From Bemisia tabaci (Eukaryota > Arthropoda > Insecta > Hemiptera > Aleyrodidae): 64,000 nt of DNA. Each line of letters begins with the position of its first letter. Position 1 is the first letter of the stretch. Shown here in pieces: positions 11,691-24,382 of this stretch. The DNA is taken from contig NC_092797.1 of NCBI RefSeq assembly GCF_918797505.1, forward strand, positions 48,954,157 to 49,018,156, read 5' to 3'. Under the pieces are notes generated by a model. The model worked only from the letters and a program-made list of their open reading frames with translations, did no database searches and was not told the DNA's origin. The translations under genes and the position numbers were made by a program.

Positions 11691-13227
11691 CACCGTAGTT
11701 ATTCGACGGATCCCAAAATGAGACCCACACGAGCGAATATTTTCAAAATGGGGAACAAAAGAAAAAAGTTATGAATCAACGTAAACATGGCAAAGCCCCA
11801 ATAAACTCCCCCTGCATGACTCCATCTTCCGACACGAGGTTGCGCCCCGGAGAGGGGGGAGGGGGGATCTCAGCGACCGTTTCATTCAACTCACGCGAAT
11901 CAAAGCCGTGCACCGCTCCTGCACACAACCAAAATAAACAAAAACAATCGCGTGTCCGTCACAGACCGCATGAGGGCCACCGCGGCTGAAAATATCGCGA
12001 AAATACAGAGATGGCCGAACGGCCAGGACCGCGAAAACATGGGGAAAATGCTAGGTTGGAAGTATGTGCATAAAACTATAATTCGGTTGGCGATGGTGAT
12101 TGTGTTTGTGGAGTGGAGTTAGTTGCGATTGGCAATTAGGTTATTGAACGCAAAAATTTGGTGAATACGATTGGTACTGAAGGATCAAATTAATAGTTAT
12201 AATAGTTTTGGAATGAAAGATTTGATCTAGGTATATAAATTTAATTTTTAAAAATATTATGATGCTGCGTGCACTTAGAAAAAGTTCATACAGGGCAACT
12301 TACTGCTTAAGAGATTTCGGTAGGCCTACTACGGCATCTAGTACTGAATATTATCTTACCTGAAACAAAAGAGACACAAAAATGAATACCAAGGTGTTGT
12401 GTTATCGACAAGATACATGAGAAGACAATGTTGAAAAATATGAGGGTGCCGATGTGATTGTGACAAAAATAGAGGAGACTTCGGGGAGTGATTATAACAA
12501 TGGTAATGATTCAGGTTTAGGTGTGGAGAAAAACTTGAGCCCACGGAATGAGGCGAGCGTGAGACAAACTTTGAGACGAGGGATAATTTTCGAGACAAAT
12601 AGCTCTCAAATTAATTATTCGCTCATTATTTTGAAAAACATGATTTTTATAATATCCTTCATTTCAGATTTCTCGACTAACCTCTGGCTCAGTGTTCTGC
12701 CTTCCCCCTAAAACTTAAGGAGATGGCCAGAAAGCCCAATTGTTAGGAGCGATCTTCTATTTTTTAGGAGCCAAATTAAATGTTTGCATACGGGCCATGG
12801 CGAGTGAAATTTTTGTGGAAGGCGTGAATGCGGAGTTGCAGTGTATATCAGGCCAAACGCTATAGGATGTTCTAAAAAAACATGCCATGCGAGTTCAATC
12901 TGTCAAGATTTTTAGGCGCCACGATGGCCCAGCTCCTCCAATTTTTAGGTGCCAAGGCCAGATTTTTAGGCGCATTTGGCGCATGGCGCCCAGTGAAGGC
13001 AGAACAGAACACTACTCTGGCTACTTTGGTTTTCCTGATTCTAATGTTGTCTATTTCCTGACTTTCCAGGTTTTTCAGATCACCGGAAACTGAAAACGAG
13101 GGGCAAATTGCACACTCCGCCATGGAATTAGACATTCTACAACTTCAAGAGCGTAATTTTTTTCCTCAAGGCAAAAACGCTGGACAACAAGAGACAGTCG
13201 GCGTTTTGAAACTTCTTGCATCCCTGT
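11691..13227. other. No gene recognised; short TTTTTAGGCGC-type repeats
   Basis: The stretch has no recognisable exon. Between about 12750 and 12985 a motif like TTTTTAGG(A/C/T)GCCA recurs about five times near GC-rich words such as GGCGCATGGCGCC. This is probably the remnant of a simple dispersed repeat. Open frames over it are shorter than 90 codons. Confidence 0.3.
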
Positions 13228-13289
13228 TTACAGCCGGTGATCATGAATAGAATAATTTTCGACAAGCGCCACTGATCCATTCCACCCGA

Positions 13290-13690
13290 TCCCATTGCGT
13301 ATCGACTGGAGCATTGGGCGCCTGGCGGGCGTTCCGAAGGGGGTCAGGAGCTCGGGTGGAGGCCGGGCGTGGAAATGGGTTAAAAAAGGCGCGGGCCCTC
13401 TCGGAATCGGGGATCGGGAACGGCCCGACTCGGAACTTGCCGCCGGGCCCCGAATCCCATGTCGGCCAGAGTCAGAGTCGGTGTCGTCCGCCCGAAATAG
13501 CCGCCGGCGAGCGAGGAGCCAGCGTAGTGCCGAATTCCACGCCTCAAGAGCGCCGAGCTCGGGCGAGCGGTGAGACACAAGCTCGCGTCTGCGTCCGTCC
13601 GACTCCGTGTCGGCTATTTTCGGACCCATCCGAGCCGAGCTTTCGACTTCGGACACCTCGCGCTCCTGGATGCGCCGCTGTCGCTTAACT
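13290..13690. other. GC-rich island
   Basis: The island has strong GC enrichment and many CpGs. Overlapping open frames run 142 codons minus (13228-13656) and 124 codons plus (13314-13688). None resembles a known domain. It may be a CpG-rich promoter or first exon of an unseen gene, and the frames may be compositional. Confidence 0.3.
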
Positions 13691-13889
13691 CACAACACGC
13701 AGCGAAGTTCCACGATTTGCCAGCTTGCGCAGAAATTTAGCGCAGAATGTTCTCAAACATGGTATTCAAACGGGTAAGTTTCCTGGTTAAAACTTTGTGA
13801 CGGCATAGAATCGACACGAAACGAGCGTGTGCTTTGCAAACGCTGTGAACTGGGCATATTATGATTTAGCAGAGATACGGAAAGGAACT

Positions 13890-14140
13890 TTGCAGTGTGA
13901 GACAATATCCAAAGTTATAGACCCAGAGAAATGATGAAGCGATCCTATTGGTGGGAACGGGTGGTTGAAATAGTCAAAAGAGATCATTTTTAGACTAAAT
14001 AATGGCAACCCACTGGAGACCCTACAGTTCGTCCACCGGTTTCCCCTTAGACTATGGTAACAACCCGTTTCCACAAACAGGATTACTCCATTTTCCCTCT
14101 ATCTTCTTTGTCGATCAATGTCAATAATCAGACCGCTTGT
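13890..14140. mobile_element. Inverted-repeat MITE, TCAATAATCAG family, diverged copy
   Basis: The right end (CTTCTTTGTCGATCAATGTC then AATAATCAGACCGCT) and the inner arms (GCGATCCTATTGGTGG and CAAACAGGATTACTCC) match the better-preserved copy at 51034-51280. The left outer end is eroded. Boundaries are approximate. Confidence 0.6.
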
Positions 14141-14779
14141 GCATTGTTAAATCAAAAGGAGTTTTGAAATACACAATTCCAAAACGCATGGTTCTTCATG
14201 ATTTGTCAAGTTGCGATCTATTTTGTGTTGCATAAAACATGTAAAGATCTGCATCTTTAAGATGCAGAAGTAGGTACAGCAATAAGATCAAAATCGCTGA
14301 TTATTATGCTTGGAATATAAACAGCCATCTATTTCTTCTTTAATACAAAGTGCCAGATAGTACATACACTCACGAATGCGCGTATAAAATCAGTGAGTAA
14401 ACCTCAGTTGGGTTTGGTTCGGATAGGCATCTAAACTAACTGCACGGCAAAGCGGAGAGTATCACCGGATTCGAAGGCGCAACAGGCCGGAGTTATTTGC
14501 CAATGAAGCCTTTGTTATACCGCTGCATGCGTATTATTGCAATTTATGACGCGCAAACACGTGATAACCTGCACTGCACTCCACTTACAAATTTCTGATA
14601 ATTGCAGATTGCCCGCGACACAATGATACATGCATCCACGTGTGCAATTTGAAACGAGACAATGATTCTTAAAATTCCTTAAATTTCAGACAACGAAATG
14701 AGACATCAACTCTTAAAATTCCCTGCGACTAAATACTTGCACTTCGAATTTTAAATCAATTTTCAATCCGTAAAAAGTT

Positions 14780-15170
14780 ACGTTCTCATCTCGAGTCGAC
14801 GTAGGTCGAGCCGACAACCCTGTGGGATTGGGTGCGTGCGGTAATTAGAGCCAGGGAGGCGACTCGACTGGTGAACGGCGACCGCAGTCGCGCGGCGGCG
14901 GCGACATTCCAGAAAACGGCGGAAAAAACCAAAAGTTGGCGCGGGTCCCTGCAATACAGCATCTGCACTTGAAAACGAAAGCGAGAGCGGGGCGCCCGCG
15001 GCGACGGGACGGAGGGATCGGACACACGAGCCGGGCGCTCCGGATTCCGACCATCCCGCACCCGGGTTCCCGACCATCCCGCACCCGGGTTCCCGACTAA
15101 TCCCCACCCCCTGCCCCCCCCCCCCCGGGAAAATGAGGGGGGGCCCGATGTAAATTGAAGCAGATGACCG
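14780..15170 (-). other. GC-rich island with the window's longest ORF (216 codons)
   Basis: The minus-strand frame 14786-15436 is open for 216 codons with a start at its upstream end. Its product is rich in Arg, Pro, Ser and Gly, with a poly-Gly patch from a C-run at 15114-15126. There is a small direct duplication, CCGACCATCCCGCACCCGGG, near 15046-15085. No domain is recognised. GC content, overlapping frames and the C-run make true coding uncertain. Confidence 0.25.
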
Positions 15171-15746
15171 GGACGACTTCGTTTGTCTCCTTCTCCGGAT
15201 AATTGCACGCGCCGTTTAGCCACAGATTCAATGGGCCAGTTGGACGCACAACGATACAAACAGAATGTTTCAGAGATCTCTCGCTGCGGAGTCATTTTTG
15301 AAATTGATAGACAAAGTGATAAGTTATTCGAACCGAAAGGCCTCGGCAATGTAATGTAACCCACTAATGTTATAAAAAAGTATGTATCACAGCGTATTGG
15401 CTCTTCTTTTATTTTTGAAGTGGCGATCGCTGGCAATTAGCAAGCGGTTTACATGTCATTTGTATAAAGTTCGATGAGTAATAGCCTTCAATATTATTGT
15501 GATGGCGAAGAAAGCCGAAACTTATCATTCAGGAATGCACTTGTGTGTCTCAAGGCTCATCTCAGAATGTGATTACGGCTATCTTCCGGAAGTCACAGTA
15601 GAACATCACGAACTCGGCTTGAGGCGCCTTCAATTTTTGTGATACTCTACGCTTTGTCACGGAGTTAGTTTAGTTGCCTGTCGGGTGATTAAATATCGAC
15701 GAATTTTTCCTCCGACTATGACTAAGTAAAAAGGGTCTTACTCATA

Positions 15747-15870
15747 TGGACGTATTTCTGCCAAACGGAGCTATGTGCATTAAGACAAGAGCCCTGAGAC
15801 TCATAAGAATATATGCATAACAGGGCTCACGTCAAAATGCACATAGTTCCGTTTGGCAGAAATACGTCCA
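15747..15870. mobile_element. 124-bp palindromic MITE, TGGACGTATTTCTGCC family, copy 1
   Basis: The ends TGGACGTATTTCTGCCAAAC and GTTTGGCAGAAATACGTCCA are perfect complements, and the inverted arms run about 36 bases. TA flanks both sides, which fits a TA target. A near-identical 124-bp copy sits at 45335-45458, and a shortened relative lies near 54920-54997. Confidence 0.85.
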
Positions 15871-16718
15871 TATAATGTAAGGCAAGCCTTGCTATTCACT
15901 GCATGATTGTGTTTGAGGCGAGCAACAATAAACAAATTTTAAGGGTAGAAATAGGCAGAGAGCGGTACCATTCTACCAAAGAAAGCAATAAATGCAGCTA
16001 ATCGACAGGCTTAGGTTCACTTAGTGCTTTTTTCTTCGCCCCTCCAAAGCAAGAACGTATCTCAATTTCTACGTGAGCTCTGTTTACTGTACGGCACTAT
16101 GCTTACCGCGGCTTATGTGGAAATCAAGATACGACCTTACGTCAGAAAAGCGACGATTTATCAAAATAAATGACGTCAACCTGCACGCACTTGCTGATTT
16201 CTTATAACTCTCGGTTTTCATTAAAGAAAAATAAGACCAGTTTTCATTGTTTGCAAAGTCAATCGGTTCTTCCACAGTCGAATAGTTAAATTTTGAAAAA
16301 ACTCGGTTTCGAAAATTTGGGCGTTCCTGCTCTCTCCAGTACCACGACAGCACAACTTATATGCCTGACTTGGGACTTGGGTGCACATTCGATAGTGCTG
16401 AGGACAAATTTGGCAGCGCGGAGGCGTTGATTCACAACCTGCCGCATGCGGGAAGCGTCCGAGTGTTAACTGCAAATCCGATAAATTAAATATGACAAAT
16501 AGGAGGGGGGCGGATGGGAGGCTCGACACCATGGGGGTATCCCGAGAGGGGGACCGTAGGTCGAGGGCTGGAGAAATTACGACCCGGGTACCAGCCGACG
16601 CGCAGCGTGAGCATTTAGGCGGATTGAGTCTTGTGCAGCCGCAGCGCGTGAAATGAAATGAAATGAAATGACTCAAATGAAAACTCAACACCTACTTCAC
16701 TCGCTGCGCACAGGCAGC
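15871..16718. other. No gene recognised; GC-rich patch and GAAAT microsatellite
   Basis: The stretch contains a moderately GC-rich patch (about 16370-16640) that is open for 156 codons on the minus strand (16221-16691) without a known domain. A short GAAAT repeat lies at 16650-16670. Confidence 0.3.
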
Positions 16719-17313
16719 ACCAAAGACATAAAGACGGAGTGCTCGTATCTAAAAGCACGGGAAAAAAGTGAAGCCTGGTTTGGCGCTGGGTGCTTGTGTG
16801 AGTGTGTAAATGAGCGCGGGAATCCATGGCGGCAAACGGAAATTTGATTTGAACTTGTCCTCTTGATTTTTCCTTATTTCTTCTTCTAAACTCGTTTTAA
16901 ATGCCTAAAACGATTATATTAAGAAAGTTCGGTCTGCGTCTTAATATAGTACACCTACTTTTGCTCAGTAACAGGCAGTGATCTCAGATAAAGTTAGTTT
17001 TTCTTCTGCTCATGGTGGTTCTGCAGGTTCAAACAGGCCGTTACAGTGCTAGATGACCGTTACTCCCAAATGAAATGAATCGGTCGACGACGGACCAAAA
17101 CTAACCTAAAGTTAAAAATATATGAGTGGGTAAGTGAATTTGGGCAAAAATCAACCTAGAATACTTTGTTTCCGCAATTTTATTTAGTTCCCGCCCTACA
17201 TTTGAATTTCAAACTTGTCCCGATTTCGCCGCCAATCCTCTAGCCAATAGTAGAGGTGGTTGAAAAGAAGCTTCATTTTTTGCTTTTAGCCCTCCGTCTT
17301 TATGTCTTTGGGC
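16719..17313. mobile_element. Inverted-repeat element of ~595 bp
   Basis: CCAAAGACATAAAGACGGAG near the left end is matched by CTCCGTCTTTATGTCTTTGG near the right end. Both are followed inward by a TAAAAGCA/TGCTTTTA match. The interior is non-coding. Boundaries are given from the matching arms only. Confidence 0.6.
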
Positions 17314-17696
17314 AGCACTTATTTCTGACGAGATCTGCGTGGACTGTCTATGTAAGGAGAGTACTGTCATCTTAAACCTTTAATTACGGAGGAGAGTTGC
17401 CGCTTTCTCATTGGTTGACGGGTTTCAGGTTTTCATGGTGGCCCCTCCGACCGAGGTAAATAAAAGAGACGGTGACAGACCTCTAGACGTGATTGATATT
17501 ATCAAATTTCTTGTTCTTGAAGAAAGTTCGGAACAAACTTTGATGGATATTCTTCCTGAGAATTAATTTTTCTGCGAGTATCATATATTTTTCCCTCAGG
17601 AATACACATTCGTCTTGATCGAGTTTGTTAACGTTGGTCTTGGAGACCTCCCAGAGAAGCTTAAAACTTATCGAGGTAATTCCTACGTTTGCCGAA

Positions 17697-17950
17697 TTGC
17701 AGGCTGATAATTGAAATTGATAGAGACAGCAATAACGAAGGAAATGGACAAATGAAATTTGGAGTGATCCAATCGGTCAAAACAGGTGGTTGTTATAGAC
17801 CTAGGAGGAAAATGATGGACGAATTAAAGGGTTTCTCAAAGGGTTGCTTCAATTTCAGCCATCCGCTTCCACAAATAGGACCCCTCCATTTTCTCTTCGT
17901 CTCCTTCGTCTAAAGCTTTGTCTGTCAAATTTTAATAATCAGCCCATTGC
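17697..17950. mobile_element. Inverted-repeat MITE, TCAATAATCAG family, copy 2
   Basis: It begins near GGCTGATAATTGAAATTGAT and ends near TTTTAATAATCAGCCC. Inner motifs AACAGGTGGTTGTTATAGAC and CCACAAATAGGACCC match the copies at 14.0 and 51.1 kb. ATTGC flanks both sides and may be the target duplication. Confidence 0.7.
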
Positions 17951-20529
17951 AGGATACAAGACTCTCCGACCCCTTCAGGCGAGGCTTTTTAGCTCCAGCG
18001 TCCGAGGTACTATTCCATTGAACATCGCCGCAAGAAAACAATTCCCATACGTAGACTCTAAATCACAAATTTTCAAACAATTGAAAAAACTAATTGACAC
18101 AGGTTTTGCATGAGTTACGCTTGGAGCCGAGTATATTTCTTCCTGGCATTAGGTACAATGAAAGGATCTAGGCACAAACGCACCCACCGGCGAATCTACT
18201 CCACCACCCGGGTCCGAGAACCGGATAAGCCGGTGCACTATGCGAGCGCACTGCGAAGCCCAGGTGGTGGTGGGGGGTTAAAACAACTGATGCAGGGAAA
18301 GCGAACATAATTAATTTCGCTACGCCGATGGAAAAAAAAAAAAAAAAAACACTCTACGGGCGGATCGTAAAAACCTCCTCCGACACCTTCGCCGAACCAT
18401 CGATTTCGATACTTCACATGTGATTGAATGAAATCATAGTTCGATAGATCGCATTTTATAATCGATTGCGTGGGTACATCAATCCGTTGAGAATTTTCAC
18501 TCGATTCGACTTATGGAAACTAATTACCTGCCATTCGAGGCTCTCACTTCTTCACCCAGGAGAAGGAAGGGGGTTTAGTGGGTGCGCGAGTAAAATTCGC
18601 GGCAGTTTGCAAGCGTAGGAGCGAGTTGGAGAGAATTTGCGCACAATGACCCTTGTTCTCGTTAAAACAATGGCACCCGCAATGAAGTGATGTTGAGGAC
18701 CTGTGATTTTTATTTTTCGGTGCAGTAATAATCACGTTAAGTATGGGCAATTATTTGAGAGTGTGTAATAAAAGGGGGCGAACCTGCTATGATTAACGAT
18801 CATAATTCTGATTTAAAGTGGGTGAGAGAGGCGAGCACAGTCGACGTAAGTCTACTGAAATATTCCCTTTTCTGGACTCGGGTTTTCTCTTAATTACTAC
18901 TCTACGTATTTACTATTTACTTCTTTGCATGTTTACAATGGGATCGAATCCTCAGTGCTTTATAATGCATTCAATGTCAGTAGGCTAGTCCTTATGTGGA
19001 TTAGTTCCTAAGATTACAGCCTCAAGTAACTATTTTACAAGTGATTCTGTGAACTGATCTCTCATCTAATTTTCTTGAGTTTAAAACAGGTAAAGTATAT
19101 TTAAATATAAAATATAAGCTATAATATAATGATGAATATATGTTAAGTAGCTCAAATTGCAAGCTACCGAGTTGAAAGAGTTGTCCATGCGCATTTTCTA
19201 CGGCATTTAAACTATGGAAACGTACACTGATCCACCAAAAAGTATGATACAACTATATTAACTTCAAATAGCTCAGATTGCATATCTATCAAGATGAAGG
19301 GGCACCTAGTCCGTTTCTCGTCGTGTATTCACGTATTCGTGTCGAGTAACTAGCGGTAAGCGACCAAAAAACATGATAATAGTCATAAAACCACGCGAAC
19401 CAGCTAAGCAGACGAGTATGAGTTGATTGCGAAAAAACCACACTTAGTACAGCAAATGTATAGCAATTTTTCCCGATTGCGTGACCGGCCGACCGGAGAA
19501 GCGACGCTAACATCACTTCAAAATCAAGATGAATCGAAATTGAAGTTTCATCAGCTTATTACGGGCGATATTTTCTATACGTAACCGAGACATCATCTGC
19601 GAAGACTGATTGGATCGATATCGCACGCTGCACTCGGGCTTTAATTGGTGGAAACGTAGCTGATCGTACGTCCCTTTCGAAACCATAATGAACCGAGGTG
19701 ATAAATCCCGCGCTTCCCGAAAATAAAGCACAGCCCGCACTCGGGAACCCGGAACGGCGATCGGACGGGCTAGGAAGACACTTTAATGACCTAGCCCGAG
19801 ATAACGTACCGAGTTCGCGCTGACAAGTATTCTGCCCTTTCGCCATGAAAAAACTGCGAGTACTCAGATTTTGATGCTGAACTATTACACGACTCGCAAT
19901 AATTCACTCATAACCCGCGTTTGCCACATTTTGCGGGACGGCTGGTTGAAGATTAGAGGTTTCGACGTTGAAACCATGGCCGATGAAAAAAGTTTTATGC
20001 ATCAATAATTTTACAGGGTTCTCAGCATACGTTAGGAGGGTGAAACTTTGGGGAGGTGTTCCCTCACTTTACCATGTTTTCAGAACTATTAAGAGATTTT
20101 ATTCCTGGCATTTTCCACGAAAAATTCGCATGTTACATTTAACCCTAAGTTAGGAGTACAGTCCACTTTTTAAAAGTTCCGCCAAAACCTTTGATTCCAT
20201 ATGGGTTCTCTATTCAATAAGGGAAAATTGAAAAATACATTCATCATTAATCCAGTAGAATCTATCAAGTTTTAATATAAGCTCTATTAAAAAACTGGGA
20301 AGAGTAATGATATACCTTGGCTGATTGTGAGATTAAATCAGCATGAAATACCGCCATAGCCAAAGCACTGGACAAAGCGGAAAATATGTACTCTAGATTG
20401 CGACGTTGTAAGTCCTCGTTAAGGTTTTATTTTCACAAAGAAAAACTAACCAATAGTTTCCGATAAAAAGTTAGAAGAAGATAGAAGAAAGGAGATAGAT
20501 AGAAGATTAGAAGAAAGAAGATAGTTTTG
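17951..20529. other. No gene recognised
   Basis: The stretch holds an 18-base A-run at 18332-18349, short open frames of under 95 codons and no clear repeats. Purine-rich GAAGAAAGAAGATAG-type sequence at 20470-20523 leads into the LINE fragment. Confidence 0.35.
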
Positions 20530-20732
20530 CCCAAGCAGGTCTTCGATTGGGTTCCTCCCGGAAGGCGACGGCGTGGACGTCCTGTGAAAGGTTGGTGACA
20601 AGGGGTGGAGGAGGAGATCAGAAGGTGCCAATTGCCTGATGATCTCTGGGAGGATAGGAGGCAATGGCGATTGGGCGTCGCAGAGCGCGAGGCGGCGCTA
20701 TAAAAGCGACTTTATGTATGTATGTATGTTTC
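20530..20732 (+). pseudogene. 3' end of a non-LTR retrotransposon (LINE) reverse-transcriptase ORF
   Basis: Translation from 20530 gives PKQVFDWVPPGRRRRGRPVK, then an in-frame stop. It continues as GVEEEIRRCQLPDDLWEDRR and QWRLGVAER. This Arg-rich, WED-R-W-RLG pattern is typical of the extreme C-terminus of LINE ORF2 proteins in insects. A frameshift is needed to keep the YKSDF-like end, and a TATG microsatellite tail (20712-20729) closes it, as in RTE-like or CR1-like LINEs. The 5' part is missing, so it is a 5'-truncated dead insertion. The clade is not certain. Confidence 0.75.
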
Positions 20733-21799
20733 CGATAAAATCTTCTATGAATTTTTTTACCCTTCCTAAAAAATGGAAAAAAGAGCAAGGAAAATTTTGG
20801 ATTAGCTCTCCTTAAAGAAAGAGAACCATAATCTCAGATTCTTTGAACGTTGCAATTGAGATACGCATTTTCCGATTTTTTCAGACATCGAAAGTTCAAC
20901 CTGTCATTCTTTTTATTCAAGTTTTAACCTTCGTAATGAACCTCACTTGGATTTGCCTCAAAATTTTTCCTGAGCTAATATTTGAAAACCCCCGAACCAA
21001 AATTGGCAACTTTCATGTAACCCCAAGCTGACACTTTCTTCGCCACTTCCCAGGCGGTTAGTTTCACGTTTCATTCATTTCAAATCTCCCTTCAAAGTCG
21101 CGTTGCGTCAACATCAACACCAACTTGATGGAGACGTCTATTATCACCGCGCAAATTTTAATAACCGAACAGCGTGAGATCCCGTGCATAAAACACGGTT
21201 CGAGCCGGGGTTTCCGGAGAAACGCGAAAACGCCGTCGGTACATAACGAACCTGGCGAAAAAAACGCAAGAACCCGCTCGCGAGTAAATGTCACGATTTT
21301 TTTTACTGACGTTCGATTTTCGGGCGACTGATTTATGTTTTGCCGATAATTGCTACAAGCCTCATTGCAGCACCGACGCACGGTGGACCGAGTCAATGAG
21401 AGAAGTCGGTCATTAATTTTTTTTACTAAAACTTCAAATATAGATGTTTATTTCGTCAAATTTTAATGTTTCAGGGTTGCGTTTCAAAGTGAATTTGACG
21501 AGAGAACCAATGGGACCACTTTTAAGACCTCGACGTTTCGTAATAATGGAGTGACGAGCTTTTAAAGTTTCCAAATTTTGTCAGACTTCTTCAATTGACT
21601 TGTTCCATTGTGCGACTTGGGACACGTTTACTTTGGCCTCGACGCGACGCCACACTCCGTCGCTTCCAATTTTATTGCTCTTTCACTTTTTTCACCCGCC
21701 AAGTTTAAGGTGCAAAAATTGCGATGAGCGTCCCTCGGGATACGAATGCTGGTTGGCGCTGACGTTGGGTTGCTTCGTTATTATGGCATTGGCAGGATA
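20733..21799. other. AT-rich sequence, no gene seen
   Basis: Open frames run up to 110 codons (minus strand, 21064-21396), with no recognisable domain or splice structure. Nothing else was identified. Confidence 0.35.
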
Positions 21800-21955
21800 A
21801 TTTGGCTTCATTTTGAAATATGGTGCCATTATTTCTGGCTCATTCGTTTAGGTATCTGTCTGCATGGGAAAAATGATGGCAAATACCTAGTTCTATTTGG
21901 AATTAGAAATAGTGGCTCCTCATCTTTGTAAAATTAAGTCCCATTCGGGAATTCA
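21800..21955. mobile_element. Diverged copy of the CTGGCTC/GAGCCAG MITE family
   Basis: ATTATTTCTGGCTCATTCG on the left and TTAGAAATAGTGGCTCC on the right match the arms of the family best seen at 25180-25319. Outer ends are degraded and boundaries approximate. Confidence 0.5.
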
Positions 21956-23027
21956 AGGACACGAAATACACATGTATGTTGTTTTTAAAATGAGACAGAC
22001 ATAATGGATAGATGTGTTGTTAGATTCGGTGAACTCACAAGAGGAAAAAAAAATGAGAATGAAAAAATCTTGATTCAGCTTATACTTAGCTTTATACCTA
22101 TTGATATGATTATTAAAATAGAAACAAATGAAAATTTTGAGAAGAAATATGAGGAATGAGCATTATGTAGCAGTAAGAATTACACGTCGACTTGTATTCT
22201 GAGGGGATCCTCTCATTCACACCAATACAACGCTTCTCGTCTTCTTGTACTAGTCGACGAACTTCAGTGTTTTAGTCGTCATTTTAATCTTCATAGAAAG
22301 AAATACGCAAAACGCTCAACATCGTCAAGACTTTGATTTTCCGTTGTGTTAGTAAGTCCAAATTGTCAATAGATTCAAAAAACGCCTTGAGAGTGCGAGA
22401 GTTGTGTTCCAAATTTGGAAAAATTCACCTATCGAAATTTACAACTCATTCTTCGTGGACATAACCGCGATTCATCAAACACTGGCCGTCACCGTGTCAC
22501 CATTCTTTTAGCCAAAGGTGCAACTCGAAAGTGTTGGCTCCTCTATTTGCCTTCCTTTTCAGTATCAGGAGTTATATTAGCCTCGGCAATGAATTACGAG
22601 GCAAATCCGCTTAGAGCCCGAGCCTCCCATTCAACACGCGCACATCGTATCGGAAGAACAGGTTTATGTTGATTTTACCCGGGAGCCCACTTCTGGTCGA
22701 TTGAATCTGCGAGATCATCGCTTTAGGAAGCGGAGCTGCCCGTTTTCGAAAGTGTTAATTAAATTAAGGAATCAGGGAAAAATTGAATATCCGGCCGGAG
22801 TCGGGTAATATCAAGTGTGCCGAAAATGAGGATTAAGTTTCTAAAGACAAGATGTATTCGCATGTAACTGTGTCATCGGGTCTTCATTCGGTTCGTCTAT
22901 TGGCTGTGAGAGGAGTGTGCCCGCCGGTAGATCCTCGTGCGAGAGGTCGAACGTGTCTAAAGAGAAGCAAGAGATCGTTTTCAAAGTTTGTCTTTTATTA
23001 CGGAGTCCGAATCGGACATAAAATGCT
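21956..23027. other. No gene recognised
   Basis: Only short open frames (85 codons or fewer) are present, without known motifs. No repeats shared with the rest of the window were noticed. Confidence 0.35.
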
Positions 23028-23580
23028 AATGGACCACTAGACAAAGTACGAATTTCAGCATTCTGATACATGTTTCTCAACTAAAATTTCACGTAGAACA
23101 CGATGCGCACATAGAAAATTACCGAAATTAACTCCTTACTAAGATATTTGATGATTCTTGATGTGTGAATTCAAACCACCTGCTCATTAAAACTCAATGC
23201 TCTACGTGATTCACATCGCGCTCTAAACGTTATCATGACAGTCTCTGCGTGGAAAAATCTGGCAACCTCAATCTTGACGCTTTGGCTCAGCTGTAGCAAA
23301 TAGCTTATAGTTTGGACAACACATGGTGGAAAATGAACATTGCTCGATTGAGAGGCTTGCTGAAACCGTTGTAGTGCGCGATTTGACTCGCGTAGAGCTC
23401 TGAGTTTCTTGTGAGCGGGCAGTTCAAATTCCTTGTAGCCAATGTGAAATAAAAACATTAATATCTTTGTTAGGAGTTGGTTTCAGTAATTTTCGTTGTA
23501 AGAATCGTGTTTTACGTGAAATTCTGATTAAGAAACATGTATCAGATTGCTTAAATTCGTACCTTGTCTAGTGGTCCATT
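23028..23580. mobile_element. 553-bp inverted-repeat transposon, AATGGACCACTAGAC family, copy 1
   Basis: The ends are AATGGACCACTAGACAAAG and a matching CTTGTCTAGTGGTCCATT, continuing inward through GTACGAATTT. GCT flanks both sides and may be a 3-bp target duplication. The full-length copy at 28302-28856 is colinear throughout. The interior has no long open frame common to both copies. It is a non-autonomous DNA transposon of unassigned superfamily. Confidence 0.8.
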
Positions 23581-23880
23581 GCTGCGTGTTTTTTCTCTTG
23601 AGAGCTTTAAATAAAGCACGCTATCGTTGGTAAATATGAGCGGGTCTAATCACCGAGGAAATTGCTTTCGATTTAAGATCTATTTCCAGGTTGAACTTTG
23701 TCTGACACGGTAATAAAAGGAAGGCACCAGATGTCGCCTCTTCATACTTCGATACAAGGAATTAATTGAACACTGTAATTTTATCCTGGGAAAGAATTAT
23801 GTCTCAAACTTTGACATTTTTTCGCCAAATCTTAATACGTGTCTAATGACGGTATATTTTACCTCTTGCATTACACACAT

Positions 23881-24028
23881 TGGACTATATTTTACAATAT
23901 AAATAACCAGTAACAACTATACCTGGCCCTTCTATACAAGAACATTCCTGCATAGGCAAATCAGTGGCATATTTGTTGTTTGTAAAATAAGCCAGAAATA
24001 CTGGATACTTGTTACAAAATGTAATCCA
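23881..24028. mobile_element. CTGGCTC/GAGCCAG MITE family copy
   Basis: It starts TGGACTATATTTTACAAT and ends TTACAAAATGTAATCCA. ATATTTGTTGTTTGTAAAAT and AGCCAGAAATACTGG lie inside, as in the 25180 copy. The left arm is more diverged than the right. Confidence 0.65.
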
Positions 24029-24154
24029 TGCGAGAATCCTGTAACATTCACTCGCTCTGTGCTACAACCAACCATTTTCCTTTCAAATTCCTTATGGAAA
24101 ACGGTGGTACAGATTCTTTCAAAAAATGTTAAGGAATTTTCTTTGAGACGTGAA

Positions 24155-24382
24155 CACTGAGAAAAAAACACATTGGATCTAGAGTCCAGACTCTTAAAAA
24201 CATCGACAAGAAAAAATACTCTTGATTCAATCAGATTTAAGCTTAAATCAAGAACCAATCCTCTTAATTTGAGCGGATTTCCTTTTGATTTAAGCTTAAA
24301 TCTGATTGAATCAAGAGTATTTTTTCTTGTCAATGTTTTCAAGAGTTTGGACTCTAGATCCAATGTGGTTTTTTTTCCAGTG
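24155..24382. mobile_element. Inverted-repeat MITE, CACTGG family, copy 2
   Basis: The ends CACTGAGAAAAAAACAC and TTTTTTTTCCAGTG enclose the same inverted arms as the copies at 7230 and 40699. AA flanks both sides. The 74- and 143-codon open frames across it are by-products of the repeat. Confidence 0.85.

Noticed and set aside
18940..18965. GGGATCGAATCCTC resembling a tRNA B box
   Set aside because: No A box at the right distance and no cloverleaf pairing could be drawn around it.
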